Shown here: positions 1-10,710 of the stretch, piece after piece | Layout of the letters: every line of letters starts with the position of its first letter | How positions within the stretch are numbered: position 1 is the first letter of the stretch | Source: Procambarus clarkii | Taxonomy: Eukaryota > Arthropoda > Malacostraca > Decapoda > Cambaridae | Assembly: GCF_040958095.1 (NCBI RefSeq) | Contig: NC_091175.1 | Location: forward strand, 18,495,195-18,559,194 | Length of the DNA stretch: 64,000 nt | Reading direction: 5' to 3' | Notes under the pieces: generated by a model | Database searches by the model: none | Told to the model about the DNA's origin: nothing | The model's input: the letters and a program-made list of their open reading frames with translations, nothing else | Translations under genes and position numbers: made by a program

Positions 1-371
1 GCTTCACTGTACTGTGCTGCCTCACTGTATTGTGGTGCTTCACTATACTGTGGTGCCTCACTGTATTGTGATGCTTCACTATACTGTTGTGCTGCACTGT
101 TATTGTGGTGCTTCACTATACTGTGCTGCCTCACTGTATTGTGGTGCTTCACTATACTGTGCTGCCTCACTGTTATTGTGGTGCTTCACTATAATGTGCT
201 GCCTCACTGTTATTGTGGTGCTTCACTGTATTGTGGTGCTTCACTATATTGTGGTGCTTCACTATATTGTGGTGCTTCACTATATTGTGATGCTTCACTA
301 TACTGTGGTGCTTCACTATATTGTGATGCTTCACTATACTGTGCTGCCTCACTGTATTGTGGTGCTTCACT
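1..371. repeat. 18-bp minisatellite
   Basis: About 20 copies of an 18-bp unit (CACTATATTGTGGTGCTT and variants such as CACTGTACTGTGCTGCCT) fill the window edge, so the array probably continues to the left. Since 18 is a multiple of three, long ORFs rich in C, L and H appear on both strands. They are repeat artefacts. Confidence 0.95.
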
Positions 372-632
372 ATTTTTTTTAAACAAATCTATTTTTAAAA
401 CTAGCGGTGTCACGTTATTACATCGCCTGGTGATTCGTTCCATAAGTCAACAACCTTGTTTTCAGACCAGTATTTACCCAGGTCTGTCCTGAATTCAAAC
501 TTTTCCAATTTATATGAGAACTTATTAAAACTTTTCTAACTCATTTCCTTCTTAGGCCTCACCCTCATTTATTTTCATCAGAATACGATCCGCCAATCAA
601 TTTGTACAAAGGTCCCCAATTACTGGTAATCT
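372..632. other. No recognised feature
   Basis: Ordinary AT-rich sequence. I see no coding signal, repeat unit or RNA-like fold. Confidence 0.5.
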
Positions 633-900
633 TCTTGAGGTTATCTTGAGATGATTTCGGGGCTTAGCGTCCGCGCGGCCCAGGTCCTCGACCAGGCCTC
701 TATTTTGTTATACACCCTCCAGGAAGCAGCCCGTAGCAGCTGTCTAACTCCCAGGTACCTATTTACTGCTAGGTGAACAGGGGGAATCAAGGTGAAAGAA
801 ACTCTACCCATATATTTATGCCTCTGCCGAGGATCGAACCCAGGACCTTAGGACTACGACCCCAGAGTGCTGTCTACTCAGCAGCAAGGCCCATAGCCGC
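633..900 (-). mobile_element. tRNA-headed SINE, tail type 2
   Basis: Read on the minus strand, a tRNA-like head sits at about 830-895, with the B box visible on the plus strand as GGATCGAACCC. The body follows (plus strand GTACCTATTTACTGCTAGGTG and GCAGCCCGTAGCAGCTGTC), and then a tail around 633-705 (plus strand TTGAGGTTATCTTGAGATGA). Head and body match the copies at 9.6, 13.7, 36.9 and 37.2 kb, but the tail differs from theirs and is shared only with the copy at 8.5 kb. It is followed on the head side by a (GT)n run. Confidence 0.8.
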
Positions 901-903
901 TGT

Positions 904-973
<70 letters not shown>

Positions 974-988
974 GTGTGTGTGTGTGTA
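900..988. repeat. (GT)n microsatellite
   Basis: About 43 GT dinucleotides with two interruptions, directly beside a SINE head. Confidence 0.97.
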
Positions 989-1760
989 AAGTGTTAAACA
1001 ATCCCTTGTCTACTCAAGCATGTGAACACAATAGGCAGAGGGGAAAGTGAGACAGTGAACGCAAATGCTGTGTTTCCCCTCTAGTCTTCCCTTCATAACA
1101 TCGCTCAACGCCCCTCAACCAGACCCTCAGAACCTTCCCCTCCTCCCTACCTCACACACACAAGGTGTCGTTATCCATCCTTGAACGGTGGACGCTGCAG
1201 ACGATGATAACAGGACCCTTAACTGCTATCCACACACGAGCTAGGAGGCAAGGGATAGCTGCAGACAGTCTCCCACAAACCCACTGATTAACAGACTCAT
1301 GGACCCAGAGGTTCATAGACCCACAGATTCATAAACTCACTGACTCACAGCCTGATAGATCCACAGACTCAAAGAGCCATAGACCCCAAATACTAACAGA
1401 TCAATTGAAATATAGACCTACAGACCCATACACTCACAAACTCACAGACCCATTCATACAAGACTCAAGCTGTGGTGTTCATCTCGAAATCCTGTAAGCT
1501 GGTCAAGCTTTGGTGTTTATCCTGAGGTCCTGCAGGCCAGCCAAGCTTTAGCTGTATGTTAAGGTAGGTGCTAGGTTCTGTTGCCAGTTATTTGAACTAC
1601 GTGGGTGAAGCCTTTAATGGCGTTGCGGTTCGAACAGAGGTCTTTAGCGAAGCAAGTGCTCGAGAAATGATTTGAGGTTAATCGTAATGAGTCGTGTGTA
1701 AACTGTTTTTCATTCATAAACAGCGGATTCAGCGGCTGGATTAATGAGCATCTGGGCTTT
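989..1760. other. No gene; weak degenerate repeats
   Basis: From about 1275 to 1465 the motif ACAGACTCA / ATAGACCCA recurs imperfectly, which suggests a decayed tandem array. Two similar stretches around 1470-1550 (CAAGCTGTGGTG, CAAGCTTTGGTG) look like a local duplication. Nothing coding is visible. Confidence 0.5.
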
Positions 1761-2290
1761 GTTGATGAGGATGGGCTGGTTGATGAGGATGGGCTGGTTG
1801 ATGAGGACGGGCTGGTTGATGAGGACGGGCTGGTTGATGAGGACGGGCTGGTTGATGAGGATGGGCTGGTTGATGAGGACGGGCTGGTTGATGAGGACGG
1901 GCTGGTTGATGAGGACGGGCTGGTTGATGAGGACGGGCTGGTTGATGAGGACGGGCTGGTTGATGAGGATGGGCTGGTTGATGAGGACGGGCTGGTTGAT
2001 GAGGACGGGCTGGTTGATGAGGACGGGCTGGTTGATGAGGACGGGCTGGTTGATGAGGACGGGCTGGTTGATGAGGACGGGCTGGTTGATGAGGACGGGC
2101 TGGTTGATGAGGACGGGCTGGTTGATGAGGATGGGCTGGTTGATGAGGACGGGCTGGTTGATGAGGACGGGTTTGGTTAATGAGGACGGGCTGGTTGATG
2201 AGGACGGGCTGGTTGATGAGGACGGGCTGGTTGATGAGGACGGGCTGGTTGATGAGGACGGACTGGATCATGAGAACGGACTAGATGATA
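1761..2290. repeat. 18-bp minisatellite
   Basis: About 29 copies of GTTGATGAGGACGGGCTG, nearly perfect apart from a GAC/GAT site that toggles irregularly. The last copies (2240-2290) are decayed. The ORFs of about 180 codons on both strands here are artefacts of a unit length divisible by three. The array lies just downstream of the donor that ends the 2399-2570 exon of the minus-strand host gene. Confidence 0.97.
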
Positions 2291-2398
2291 AGGATATTTC
2301 TACAACGTTACATCTTTAAAAACAAAAGTTGTAGCAACGTTATGTATTTACTAAAAAACAACCATCACACTGAACCAACAAAACCCGACTCAACTCAC

Positions 2399-2570
2399 TT
2401 TTAACTTAAACAGCTTGTGGTCGACGATCTGTCCAACGATGTTCTTGCAGTCGCGGGCATAGTGTTCTGGCGCCAACATATGGACGTACCACACCCAGTG
2501 AACATCCGAGGGAGGGGCCAGGATCTTCTCCGTGCAGTTGGCGGCTAGGGGCAGCCATAGCAGCTCGTAC
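2399..2570 (-). CDS. GRDP-like (DUF1399) protein, internal exon
   Basis: This 172-nt exon encodes the core of a glycine-rich-domain-containing-protein-like (GRDP-like, formerly DUF1399) domain. On the minus strand a pyrimidine-rich tract ending CCCTGGCAG precedes it, and a strong GTGAGT donor (rc of 2393-2398) follows it. The first base completes an Arg codon begun in the 42786-43800 exon. The reading then runs YELLWLPLAANC, continues through the hallmark DVHWVWYVHMLAPEHYARD, and ends near VDHKLFKLK in phase 0. The D-x-x-W-V/I-W-x-x-H-x-L-x-P-x-x-Y-x-x-D pattern is the family signature I recognise. The molecular function of the family in animals is poorly known, and plant members are linked to stress and development. 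The other frames over this exon are shadows. Exons further downstream are not in the window. Confidence 0.82.
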
Positions 2571-3010
2571 CTGCCAGGGATAGAGAAGGGAGATCAGGTT
2601 TAACGAATGATTGGTAATCCCTGAGGGACGATCTATCCAGCTAGGGGTAAGGGGACGTGGCCGGTCACCTGAAGCGACCAGAGGGACGTCGAATAAGATC
2701 TGTGAGAACGGGATTGGATTAAACTTTAAAAATATGGCGAAAAAAGGGATAGAAATTGAATTTTGACGAAAGATAAGAGAAACGCGGATGATGATAAATC
2801 TTAAATGTAAATAGAACGAATGAAACAAGGTAGAAATGTCAGGAAAATCAATATTGAATGTTGGAGATGATGCGAGCGGCTGCCAGGCTCTTGATTACGG
2901 GGCTTCGACCCGGGTTTGGGAGCCCGGGTGAATGGGAGGTGTCCCAGCGCGCGTCAATATTCAGAGCCTTCACTCTCCTCGCTGTGTGCCGCCCTTCTCA
3001 TCCATACATC
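2571..3010. other. Unique intron sequence
   Basis: No repeat unit or coding signal beyond chance ORFs. The segment at 2880-2960 is GC-richer (GGCTTCGACCCGGGTTTGGG) and may be a decayed tRNA-like fragment, but I cannot place an A box. Confidence 0.4.
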
Positions 3011-3389
3011 CCGCCCTCAAGCACTATACCACCGCCCTCAAGCACTATACCACCGTCTTCAAGCACTATAACACCGTCCTCAAGCACTATACCACCGCCC
3101 TCAAGCACTATACCACCGCCCTCAAGCACTATACCACCGCCCTCAAGCACTATACCACCGTCTTCAAGCACTATAACACCGTCCTCAAGCACTATACCAC
3201 CGCCCTCAAGCACTATACCACCGCCCTCAAGCACTATACCACCGCCCTCAAGCACTATACCACCGCCCTCAAGCACTATACCACCGCCCTCAAGCACTAT
3301 ACCACCGCCCTCAAGCACTACACCACCGCCCTCAAGCACTATACCACCGTCTTCAAGCACTATAACACCGTCCTCAAGCACTATACCAC
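3011..3389. repeat. 21-bp minisatellite, array 1
   Basis: About 18 copies of CCCTCAAGCACTATACCACCG. Variants carrying CCGTCTTCAAG or ATAACACC recur together as a small block (3052-3085, 3155-3185, 3345-3370), so the array grew partly by copying multi-unit blocks. Confidence 0.97.
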
Positions 3390-3646
3390 GATCCAGACCT
3401 CGATCATTGCTGTGTTACTGGTCTGGTGGTGGCAGCGTAGAGGCGACTCTAGGGTTTTGCTCAAAGCCTAGGTCACGTCATACTGGGTGTAGAATCCTAA
3501 GTCGGTCAATCGTCTTAGGACCACGTGGCGTGGAGTTGGCTTTGGTAAAAGTTTTGGAGTCCCTTGGTAGAGAATAAAAAGTAAGAATACGGGTAGAGGG
3601 AAAAGAAGGAAAGAGAAGTAGAGAGAGGAACCCTAACCCGTGTTAC
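3390..3646. other. Spacer between 21-bp arrays
   Basis: Unique sequence with no supported gene. A purine-rich stretch (3590-3630) directly precedes the second array. Confidence 0.5.
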
Positions 3647-4005
3647 ACTCAAGCACTATACCTCCTCCCTCAAGCACTATACCACCGCCCTGAATCACTA
3701 TACCACCGCCCTGAATCACTATACCACCGCCCTGAAGCACTATACCACCGCCCTGAAGCACTATACCACCGCCCTCAAGCACTATACCACCGCCCTCAAG
3801 CACTATACCACCACCCTCAAGCACTATACCACCGCCCTCAAGCACTATACCACCACCCTGAAGCACTATACCACCTCCCTCAAGCACTATACCACCGCCC
3901 TCAAGCACTATACCACTGCCCTCAAGCACTATACCTCCTCCCTGAAGCACTATACCTCCTCCCTGAAGCACTATACCTCCTCCCTGAAGCACCTTACCAC
4001 CGCCC
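3647..4005. repeat. 21-bp minisatellite, array 2
   Basis: About 17 copies of the same 21-bp unit as array 1 and in the same orientation, but with its own variants (CCCTGAAGCAC, CCTCCTCCCTGAAG). It is therefore a separately homogenised array. Confidence 0.96.
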
Positions 4006-4207
4006 TCTGTCTATAGTTCTGCACCATCACACCTCCTGGGATGGAAGTGGAAAAATAAACTCAAACAACTTTCCTTTCTGACGAGCTCGACATGTTACGG
4101 TAAGGTCAACTTAGCATCCTCAGAGGCAGAGGGATAGCGAATACAAAACAACAATTCCGCAATATATAATACATATAGGGAACGGTGTTGAGCTGGGAGT
4201 GATATCA

Positions 4208-4352
4208 GGGCGGTGGTATAGTGCTTGAGGGCGGTGGTATAGTGCTTGAGGGCGGTGGTATAGTGCTTGAGGGCGGTGGTATAGTGCTTGAGGGCGGTGG
4301 TATAGTGCTTGAGGGCGGTGGTATAGTGCTTGAGGGCGGTGGTATAGTGCTG
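4208..4352. repeat. 21-bp minisatellite, array 3, inverted
   Basis: About seven near-perfect copies of GGGCGGTGGTATAGTGCTTGA, the reverse complement of the unit in arrays 1 and 2. About 200 bp separate it from array 2, so the two can pair as a long hairpin. Confidence 0.96.
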
Positions 4353-4544
4353 AGCTGAGATATCAACTGACAGTTCTCTTATGTTCGTGCTGAATAGATT
4401 CGTGTCTTGATATGAATTGAATCTTGATATCTGGATGAGTATGGTTGATCTGAAGGATTTCTACTATGTTGAATCTCTTATTGGTGCTATTTTTGTCGAT
4501 TATTTCGTTATTTCTGAGTTTGGTTTTTCTGATGTTGGTCAGGT

Positions 4545-4728
4545 TGTGTGACTCAGACCAACACACTTATCTTTAAGTGTGTGAAGCAGACCAGCACACT
4601 TCTTTCTAAGTGTGTGGCTCAGACCAACACACTTATCTTTAAGTGTGTAAAGCAGACCAATACACTTTTACCCCCCCCCCCCCGAAGTGTGTGTGTGTGT
4701 GTGAGGCAGACCAGCACACTAATATTCA
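4545..4728. repeat. Short tandem repeat, about 33 bp
   Basis: Five imperfect copies built around CAGACCAACACACTT and AAGTGTGTG, interrupted by a C-run and a short (GT)n. Each unit is partly palindromic (AGTGTGTG ... CACACT). Confidence 0.85.
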
Positions 4729-4939
4729 TACTTGTCTTCACAACTCATCAGCTACCCAAATAAGTCTATTTTCGGCTTTGAGCAATGAACAGTGAGCCTT
4801 AAAAGCTTCATCTCTTCCCTGACAACACCAAAGCTTTGCCTCTGGAGGCCATTAACTACGCAAATATCACCTCATCTTCATTAATAACGAGGCCTCCAAC
4901 AGTGAAACACGTGACTCCCGACAACTGTGTGCCAGACAC

Positions 4940-4941
<2 letters not shown>

Positions 4942-5036
<95 letters not shown>
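4942..5036. repeat. (TA)n microsatellite
   Basis: About 47 uninterrupted TA dinucleotides. Confidence 0.98.
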
Positions 5037-5038
<2 letters not shown>

Positions 5039-5149
5039 CTTCTAGCGACAGTGTTTCTAACTCTAGTTAGTTGACCTGTAATAGCAACGGTGAGTTAAAC
5101 CCTCTATACTTGACCTACAGTGCTAATGAGAAGTTATAACGTAAGCCTG

Positions 5150-5485
5150 TCATAATGTCCCAGAAGATACATTGTGACAGGGGGGGGAGAAGGGAGACAC
5201 ATACCAGAAGATATATTGTGTCAGGGGGACAAGGGAGACACATACCAGAAGACACATTAAAAGGGGGGCAAAGGAGACACATGCCAGAAGACACATTGTG
5301 ACAGGGGGACAAGAGAGACACATGCCAGAAGATATATTGTGACAGGGGGACAAGGGAGACATCTACCAGAAGATACATTGTGACAGGGGGGACAACGGAG
5401 ACACATACCAGAAGACACATTAAAAGGGGGACAAGAGAGACACATACCAGAAGACACATTGTGACAGGGGGGACAAGGGGATCGT
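5150..5485. repeat. G-rich tandem repeat, about 35-40 bp
   Basis: About nine imperfect units of the form CCAGAAGAYACATTGTGACAGGGGGACAAGGGAGACACATA. Unit length varies through the G-run and the loss of internal segments, so the frame shifts from unit to unit and the minus-strand ORFs here are not meaningful. Confidence 0.9.
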
Positions 5486-5647
5486 GTTCCCGAGACCTGT
5501 GAAGTTCCATACTCCGCCCTAAAGACGTATCTAGAGAGATATTATTGAGAAATCAAGGTAAATGAAATCTTTCAGGGATATTGAAAGAATACTGCAGGTT
5601 GCACACACCGTTGCCATTAAACATTTCATAACGTTGCAGAGTTTGCC

Positions 5648-5757
5648 CTCACCTAATTGTGCTTGTCGAGGTTGAGCTTCGGCTCTTTGATCCCTCTTCT
5701 CAAACTACAATCAAATGGTGTATAAATTCATGAGCTTATTGGGATTTATCAAAGCAA
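5648..5757 (-). mobile_element. Decayed 3' tail of CR1/L2-like LINE
   Basis: Plus-strand CTCACCTAATTGTGCTTG, followed by GTTGAGCTTCGGCTCTTTGA and TCAAATGGTGTATAAATTCATGAGC, matches the 3' end of the LINE copies at 34.9 and 37.7 kb. It is old and truncated. Confidence 0.65.
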
Positions 5758-5857
5758 GTAAGTGGAGAGAGTGTTTCAATTCTCAATAATATCTTTTCTG
5801 GCATTTTTCTGTGAAGGGAGATGGATGATATTCATATGATTTAAATATCACATATTG

Positions 5858-6215
5858 TCAGAAAAATCGACACCATTTACTAACTTACAATACAATAAGC
5901 AGATAATATTGGTGCTGTTTTGTACTAATACATTAACCCTATAGCTTTAATCATTCATAGAAAACGAGACCCCGGTGGAAATTTCCTCGGGAGAAAACGG
6001 GGAATCATTGCCATGTAGCCATTTTAACCCTTGACAGTTTATAGACGTGTTGTGTTGTCGTCCCGAGTACTTGTGTATAACGAGTTATTGTCGAGGAATT
6101 AGACAGCACAAATCGACACCGTCGAACCAGGAGAGCCATCATATCCGGTACAGTATACTAAATGATCTGTTGAGTTGTTATTTCATTGAGTAATTTACTG
6201 CTATGGTTATGCCGT
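5858..6215. repeat. Unclassified dispersed repeat, copy 1
   Basis: This segment aligns by eye with 31882-32450. Shared blocks include CTTTAATCATTCATAGAAAACG, ATCATTGCCAT, ACAAATCGACACCGTCG-like sequence and TATACTAAATGAT. The motif AAATCGACACC occurs near both ends of this copy. There is no coding capacity, no tRNA-like head and no clear terminal inverted repeat. Confidence 0.6.
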
Positions 6216-6700
6216 AAATAATCAACACCAGGATGGGTAATATTCTCATCTCTTTACTTCAGAACATTATAATATACCTGTTAACAGAATTATTTACGTG
6301 CAGCAAATATTACTGTGCAATCTCGTGGGCAGGTGAAGTGAGAAGTGAAGTTATTAATGTGGCATCACTCACATTTCCAGTCGGTTTACACGTGTTCACA
6401 AAAGATAAACTGAAGACTAAAAGTAAAATCATAGAATATTAAAATAATTTTCGTTTTCTCTCAAAAACTCAAGAATACTAATAAGTGAGTTTTTTTCATG
6501 CTTAGTGTTAAGAATATTACCTGGGCGTTAGAGGTGTGACCAACTTATCACAAATGCACTAAAGAATTAGTAGAATTAGTAGATTTAGAAGCAACTTTGG
6601 GGCTGGTCTTTTATTTAAGTCTCTGCTCGTCTTATCACCAGCCAATTACTTCTCTTGATTTGCTACAACGTACAAAATCCAACCATGATCAGAAAGGTAC
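6216..6700. other. No recognised feature
   Basis: AT-rich sequence. The ORF of about 70 codons at 6233-6442 has no recognisable composition or partner and is probably chance. Confidence 0.4.
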
Positions 6701-6983
6701 GAACCCAAGCCTAACCTAACCTAACCTAACCAACAAATACCTATAGAAAATGTAGATTTGGTTGAGCTGCTACTTTTCCATAGCACGTGGCCTTTGGTAC
6801 GATGGTTGCCCTAACGACGTCGTAGCTGATAGGACGGCTTTCTGTAGCCATCGTGAACGTACTGATGACCTGACCCGTTGTGACCTAACGTGCATAATAC
6901 GGGGTCCTATGAAACGTTACGGCTCACAAATGTCCAAATTTTCTAAGCGAAGGATGGTTAGGTTAGGTAGATGGCTTGGGTTC
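6701..6983. mobile_element. Foldback MITE with telomere-like arms
   Basis: The left arm reads GAACCCAAGCC followed by four CTAAC units. The right arm reads GGTTAGGTTAGG ... GGCTTGGGTTC. The interior is non-coding and about 220 bp long. The short TTAGG-type run sits inside the inverted arms, as it also does in the loop of the unrelated element at 44.0 kb. Confidence 0.6.
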
Positions 6984-7234
6984 ATGCATTTTAGCACTCT
7001 CTTATTTAGTACGTTGAGACGATTCAAGAGAACTAATTACATGACTAGGTTGTTACCTAGGCATGGTATATCAATTTGTTAATGACCGCTATTTAAATCC
7101 AGAGTAATGAGCACAAAAATACATGAATTTTGTGTGTATAATTGTTATTCTGAGGTTTGAGGAGACAAGAGGCTTGATTGAAATATATGCGAAGACGAAG
7201 GTGTATAACAAAGGGGTTGTGAATACAATTTTAG

Positions 7235-7372
7235 AGGAAGACTGGTTAAAGTGGGGGGGGGGGAGAAAGACTGGTTGAAGGGGGGAGAAAGACTGGTTGA
7301 AGGGGGGAGGAAGACTGGTTTAAGGGGAGGGGGGAAGACTTGTTAAAGGGGGAGGAAGACTGATTAAATATA
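7235..7372. repeat. Purine-rich degenerate tandem repeat
   Basis: Five or six units of GGGGGAGAAAGACTGGTTGAAG with variable G-runs. Confidence 0.85.
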
Positions 7373-7395
7373 TCAACACAAAATTGATCTCGAAA

Positions 7396-7610
7396 CATGG
7401 ATATTAATTGGATGAGTTTAGATTCAGGAAAGACCTGGGGAAAATATTGCTTTGGACATAGGGTTGTTGATTTATGGAACCTATTAAGAGGTAATATATT
7501 CTACGTGGGATCACTGAATTGTTTCAAGCGTAGGCTAGACATGTATATGCATGAGCTTGGGGTGGATATATATAGGAGCTGCCTCTTAGAGATCATAATA
7601 TCCTCTGCAG
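7396..7610 (+). mobile_element. Fragment of LINE C-terminus
   Basis: The frame starting near 7397 reads HRVVDLWN ... FKRRLDMYMHELG. This matches the conserved C-terminal pattern of CR1/L2-like LINE proteins (F-x-x-R-V-V-x-x-W-N ... F-K-x-R-L-D). It is a different subfamily from the copies at 14.9 and 35 kb. It is truncated at the 5' side and ends in AT-rich sequence. Confidence 0.6.
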
Positions 7611-7708
7611 TTTTCTCAATTATTAATTCAATTGTTTGACGAACCTAATATCTTGCTTTTGATTGTTGGCTAGAGTAATTATATCTTTGTGGTTTTGTTA
7701 CTAGTCCA

Positions 7709-7712
<4 letters not shown>

Positions 7713-7804
<92 letters not shown>
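7713..7804. repeat. (TA)n microsatellite
   Basis: About 46 TA dinucleotides. Confidence 0.98.
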
Positions 7805-7807
<3 letters not shown>

Positions 7808-8502
7808 GAAGTTATATAAAGGTGGCTTATTAGAAAGTATATCAGATCTACCAGCTTAATAAGTTAAGACATTCCATAATATTTTAAAGTGTAAGATATC
7901 TTTTAAAACATATTAAACTGCAATTACAAATAATGAAGAGAGTTGTGATGCCTCAAGCTGTATATTTTACCTTACAAATAACCTGGTGTTACAGAACACC
8001 AGAGTACATAATTTATGCTCAATATTACGTGAATTTGTTTTCCAATGTTCCAGTACAAAAAAGCTAACATACAAGTTTTTGTGAATCATAGGACAGGTGT
8101 AAACTTACGGAGGCTAAGTAGCATTGTATTACTGGACCTCCTGTAATATTCAGGGAGCGCTAAATACGCCTCCACATGCACCTGCATTGTTCCTGTTAAA
8201 CATTATGCTTGTATTTGAGGGAGCAGTGACCAAACACAAAGTTGTAGGCAACGTCATAAAAGATCATTGTTACAATGTCATAAAAGATCATTGTTGCAAC
8301 GTTTTGTGTTTGCTGGGAAGATCGGGGACCAACACTGGACGGTCAGGACTCATGTCTTATGCAACGGGCCAGAGGACTTGCATTGTAAACCATTTGCAAA
8401 GAGCTTGACACAGCCAGGGGACATGATGCCCCGAGAGCTGTATACTCGCTTCTCAGTGTACACAGCGAGGTGTACTCTCTCTTCTAGTTTACATTGAGAG
8501 GT
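7805..8502. other. No recognised feature
   Basis: Mostly unique sequence. A 20-bp direct duplication (CATAAAAGATCATTGTTRCAA) lies at about 8255-8300. ORFs here show no recognisable protein. Confidence 0.45.
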
Positions 8503-8740
8503 GTCTTGAGGTTATCTTCAGGTTATCTTAAGACGATTTCGGGGTTTAGCGTCCCCGCGGCCCGGTCCTCGACCAGGCCTCCTTTTTGTTACACCCCCCC
8601 CCAGGAAGCAATCTGTAGCAGCTGTCTAACTCCCAGGTACCTATTTACTGCTAGGTGAACAGGGATATCAGGGTTAAAATAAACCCTGCCCATTTGTTTC
8701 CGCCTCCACCGGGGATCGAACCCGGAACCTCAGGGCTACT
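8503..8740 (-). mobile_element. tRNA-headed SINE, tail type 2
   Basis: Same arrangement as the copy at 633-900. The tail is at 8503-8580 (plus strand TTGAGGTTATCTTCAGGTT and TCCTCGACCAGGCCTCC), the body contains GTACCTATTTACTGCTAGGTG, and the B box reads GGGGATCGAACCCGG on the plus strand. The head is cut short near 8740. Confidence 0.8.
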
Positions 8741-8868
8741 TTGTAACACCGGTGCATTAGAGTGTAAAAATAACGCCACCAGGAAATTGCAAATGATTGA
8801 AGGAGCCGCCAGGAGCCACACTGAGATTCCTACCAGGTGGAACAGCCTTTGTGTCGCTAAGTCTGTTC

Positions 8869-8970
8869 AGCGGTTCCCGTCCCCTTTTCTCCCTGCGGTT
8901 CCCGTCCCCTTTTCTCCCTGCGGTTCCCGTCCCCTTTTCTCCCTGCGGTTCCCGTCCCCTTTTCTCCCTG
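8869..8970. repeat. 25-bp tandem repeat, four copies
   Basis: Four nearly identical copies of CGGTTCCCGTCCCCTTTTCTCCCTG. Confidence 0.95.
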
Positions 8971-9103
8971 TTGCAACAAGTGTAATCAATTCCAAACTCT
9001 GAAGGAGTTTCCCCCTCACATGTCGGAGAGTTTCTTCGGCTCTGCTTCGAAAACCTCTTACAACCTTTGATTTAAATCTTCGCATATTTTTCCTCCATTT
9101 ACT

Positions 9104-9283
9104 TGGACGGTAGAGCGACGGTCTGGCTTCATGCAGGTCGGCGTTCAATCCCTGACCGTCCACCAAGTGGTTGGGCACCATTCCTTTCCCCTGTCCGTCC
9201 CATCCTAAATCCTTATCCTGAACCCCTTCCCAGTGCTATATAGTCGTAATGGCTTGGCGCTTTTCCTCGATAGTTCCCTTTCC
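9104..9283 (+). mobile_element. tRNA-headed SINE, second family
   Basis: The head has an A-box-like GGTAGAGCGACGGTCT and a B-box-like GGCGTTCAATCCC. The body reads AAGTGGTTGGGCACCATTCC and ends GGCTTGGCGCTTTTCCTCGATA. A second copy lies at 55475-55632 and a head fragment at about 42695-42770. Confidence 0.7.
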
Positions 9284-9639
9284 TTACGTTAGAAAACTGT
9301 ACTATGATGCATCAATGTAACTGGCAATACCAGAAATTAAACTTTCTTGAATTACTATTTCAGCCATTTTGTTTATATATCAATATTTTTATTATTTAAA
9401 AATTCTTAAATTGTTGGCTTTCCAACTTTTTATAGATTATCTGTTTTTCTTTGACCTTCCAATTATCACCTTTGGCTTCCCTTTGAATTCCTCTTTAATA
9501 CTCTTCTTAACACTTTGTGACGTCGTTCACTCTATGCTACACCGAGTAATTTATTTAATTTATTTTGGTCTTGATTGTAATGGTGTCGTCTCACTTCTCT
9601 CATATAGCGGATGTGATTTGAATGCTTCTCTAGTTAGTG
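9284..9639. other. No recognised feature
   Basis: AT-rich sequence. The ORF of 93 codons at 9369-9650 is rich in F, L and Y, runs into the neighbouring SINE, and looks like chance. Confidence 0.45.
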
Positions 9640-9915
9640 TATTCGTCTAGTTGTGCTTGCGGGGGTTGAGCTCTGGCTCTTTGAGCCCGCCTCTCAAGTG
9701 TCAAAAAATCAATAGATTTTTTTCCCACACCCCCACACCCCCTGGAAGCAGCCCGTAGCAGCTGTCTAACTCCCAGGTACCTATTTACTGCTAGGTGAAC
9801 AAGGAGCATCAGGGTGAAAGAAATTCTGCCAATTTGTTTTGCGTCGGCGCCATGGATCGAACCCCGGTCCCTAGGTCCACGAGTATAGAGCGCTGTCCAC
9901 TTAGCCACCATCCCC
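9640..9915 (-). mobile_element. tRNA-headed SINE, LINE-type tail
   Basis: The head is at about 9840-9915 (plus-strand GGATCGAACCCCGG), the body at 9745-9840, and the tail at 9640-9720. The tail carries ATTCGTCTAGTTGTGCTTGC and GAGCCCGCCTCTCAA, the same sequence that ends the LINE copies at 34.9 and 37.7 kb. Confidence 0.82.
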
Positions 9916-9944
9916 AATGTGTGTGTGTGTTACTCGCTGAGATG

Positions 9945-10190
9945 TACTCACCTAGATGTGCTTGAGGGTCGAGCTAGGCTCCTGGCCTCGCCTTCCGAAC
10001 GTTCTTAGATTAATGTAATGACTCATTTCTCGCTCTTTTTTTATCATATTTACATTTACAAATTTGAATCGAATTCGCTTCAACAACTTCTGCATCTAAC
10101 CTGTTACATTTAATGACAGATTTAACACTGACAAAGTTCTTCCTGATGCTCTGTGACTCATTTGCGCTCTATGTATGTGGGCACCACAAC
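9945..10190 (-). mobile_element. Old CR1/L2-like LINE 3' end
   Basis: Plus strand starts GTACTCACCTAGATGTGCTTG. The minus strand still encodes HRAQMSHRASGRTLSV, recognisably the QMSHRDVRKNFFSV segment of the younger copies. It is clearly diverged. Confidence 0.65.
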
Positions 10191-10191
10191 G

Positions 10192-10275
10192 AGAAGGAAC
10201 TTGGCTCTTGGAAACGCGTTGAGGTTCGCGGTTCAAGTCTCCTAGTGCCCAAGTGAATGAAATGGACTCTTGTCT
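10192..10275 (+). mobile_element. tRNA-like SINE head, third type
   Basis: TTGGCTCTTGGAAACGC and then GGTTCAAGTCTCCTAGTGCC resemble A and B boxes. The end (CTCCTAGTGCCCAAGTGAAT) matches the copy on the minus strand at 25127-25207. Confidence 0.55.
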
Positions 10276-10413
10276 CTGGAGATGAGTTGCAGTAAAATAT
10301 GATCCTATGTCCCCACACACACACACGCCTCGACCCACGGCCAAGTAAATCCACCTTGTTCTTGATGCGGTCAAAGCTGAGGAGGATTAGTAAATGCTCC
10401 TCCCTGCGTTAGA

Positions 10414-10710
10414 ACAACCTCGCTGGGCTGAATCCACTGCTGCCCAAACCTCGCTGAGCCGAATCCACAGCTGCCCAAACCTCGCTGAGCCGAATCCACT
10501 GCTGCCCAAACCTCGCTGGGCCGAATCCACTGCTGCCCAAACCTCGCTGGGCCGAATCCACTGCTGCCCAAACCTCGCTGAGCCGAATCCACTGCTGCCC
10601 AAACCTCGCTGGGCCGAATCCACTGCTGCCCAAACCTCGCTGAGCCGAATCCACCGCTGTCCAAGCCTCGCTGGGCCGAATCCACCGCTGTTCAAGCCTC
10701 GCCCGGCTCT
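10414..10710. repeat. 31-bp minisatellite
   Basis: About nine copies of CGAATCCACTGCTGCCCAAACCTCGCTGGGC. Several frames are open on both strands because the repeat lacks stops, and none is a gene. Confidence 0.96.

Noticed and set aside
1744-2319. Open frames of about 180-190 codons on both strands
   Set aside because: They come from an 18-bp repeat without stop codons. No start context, splice site or non-repeat protein sequence is attached.
6711-6731. Telomere or chromosome end
   Set aside because: Only about four TTAGG-type units occur, inside a MITE arm, with unrelated sequence on both sides.
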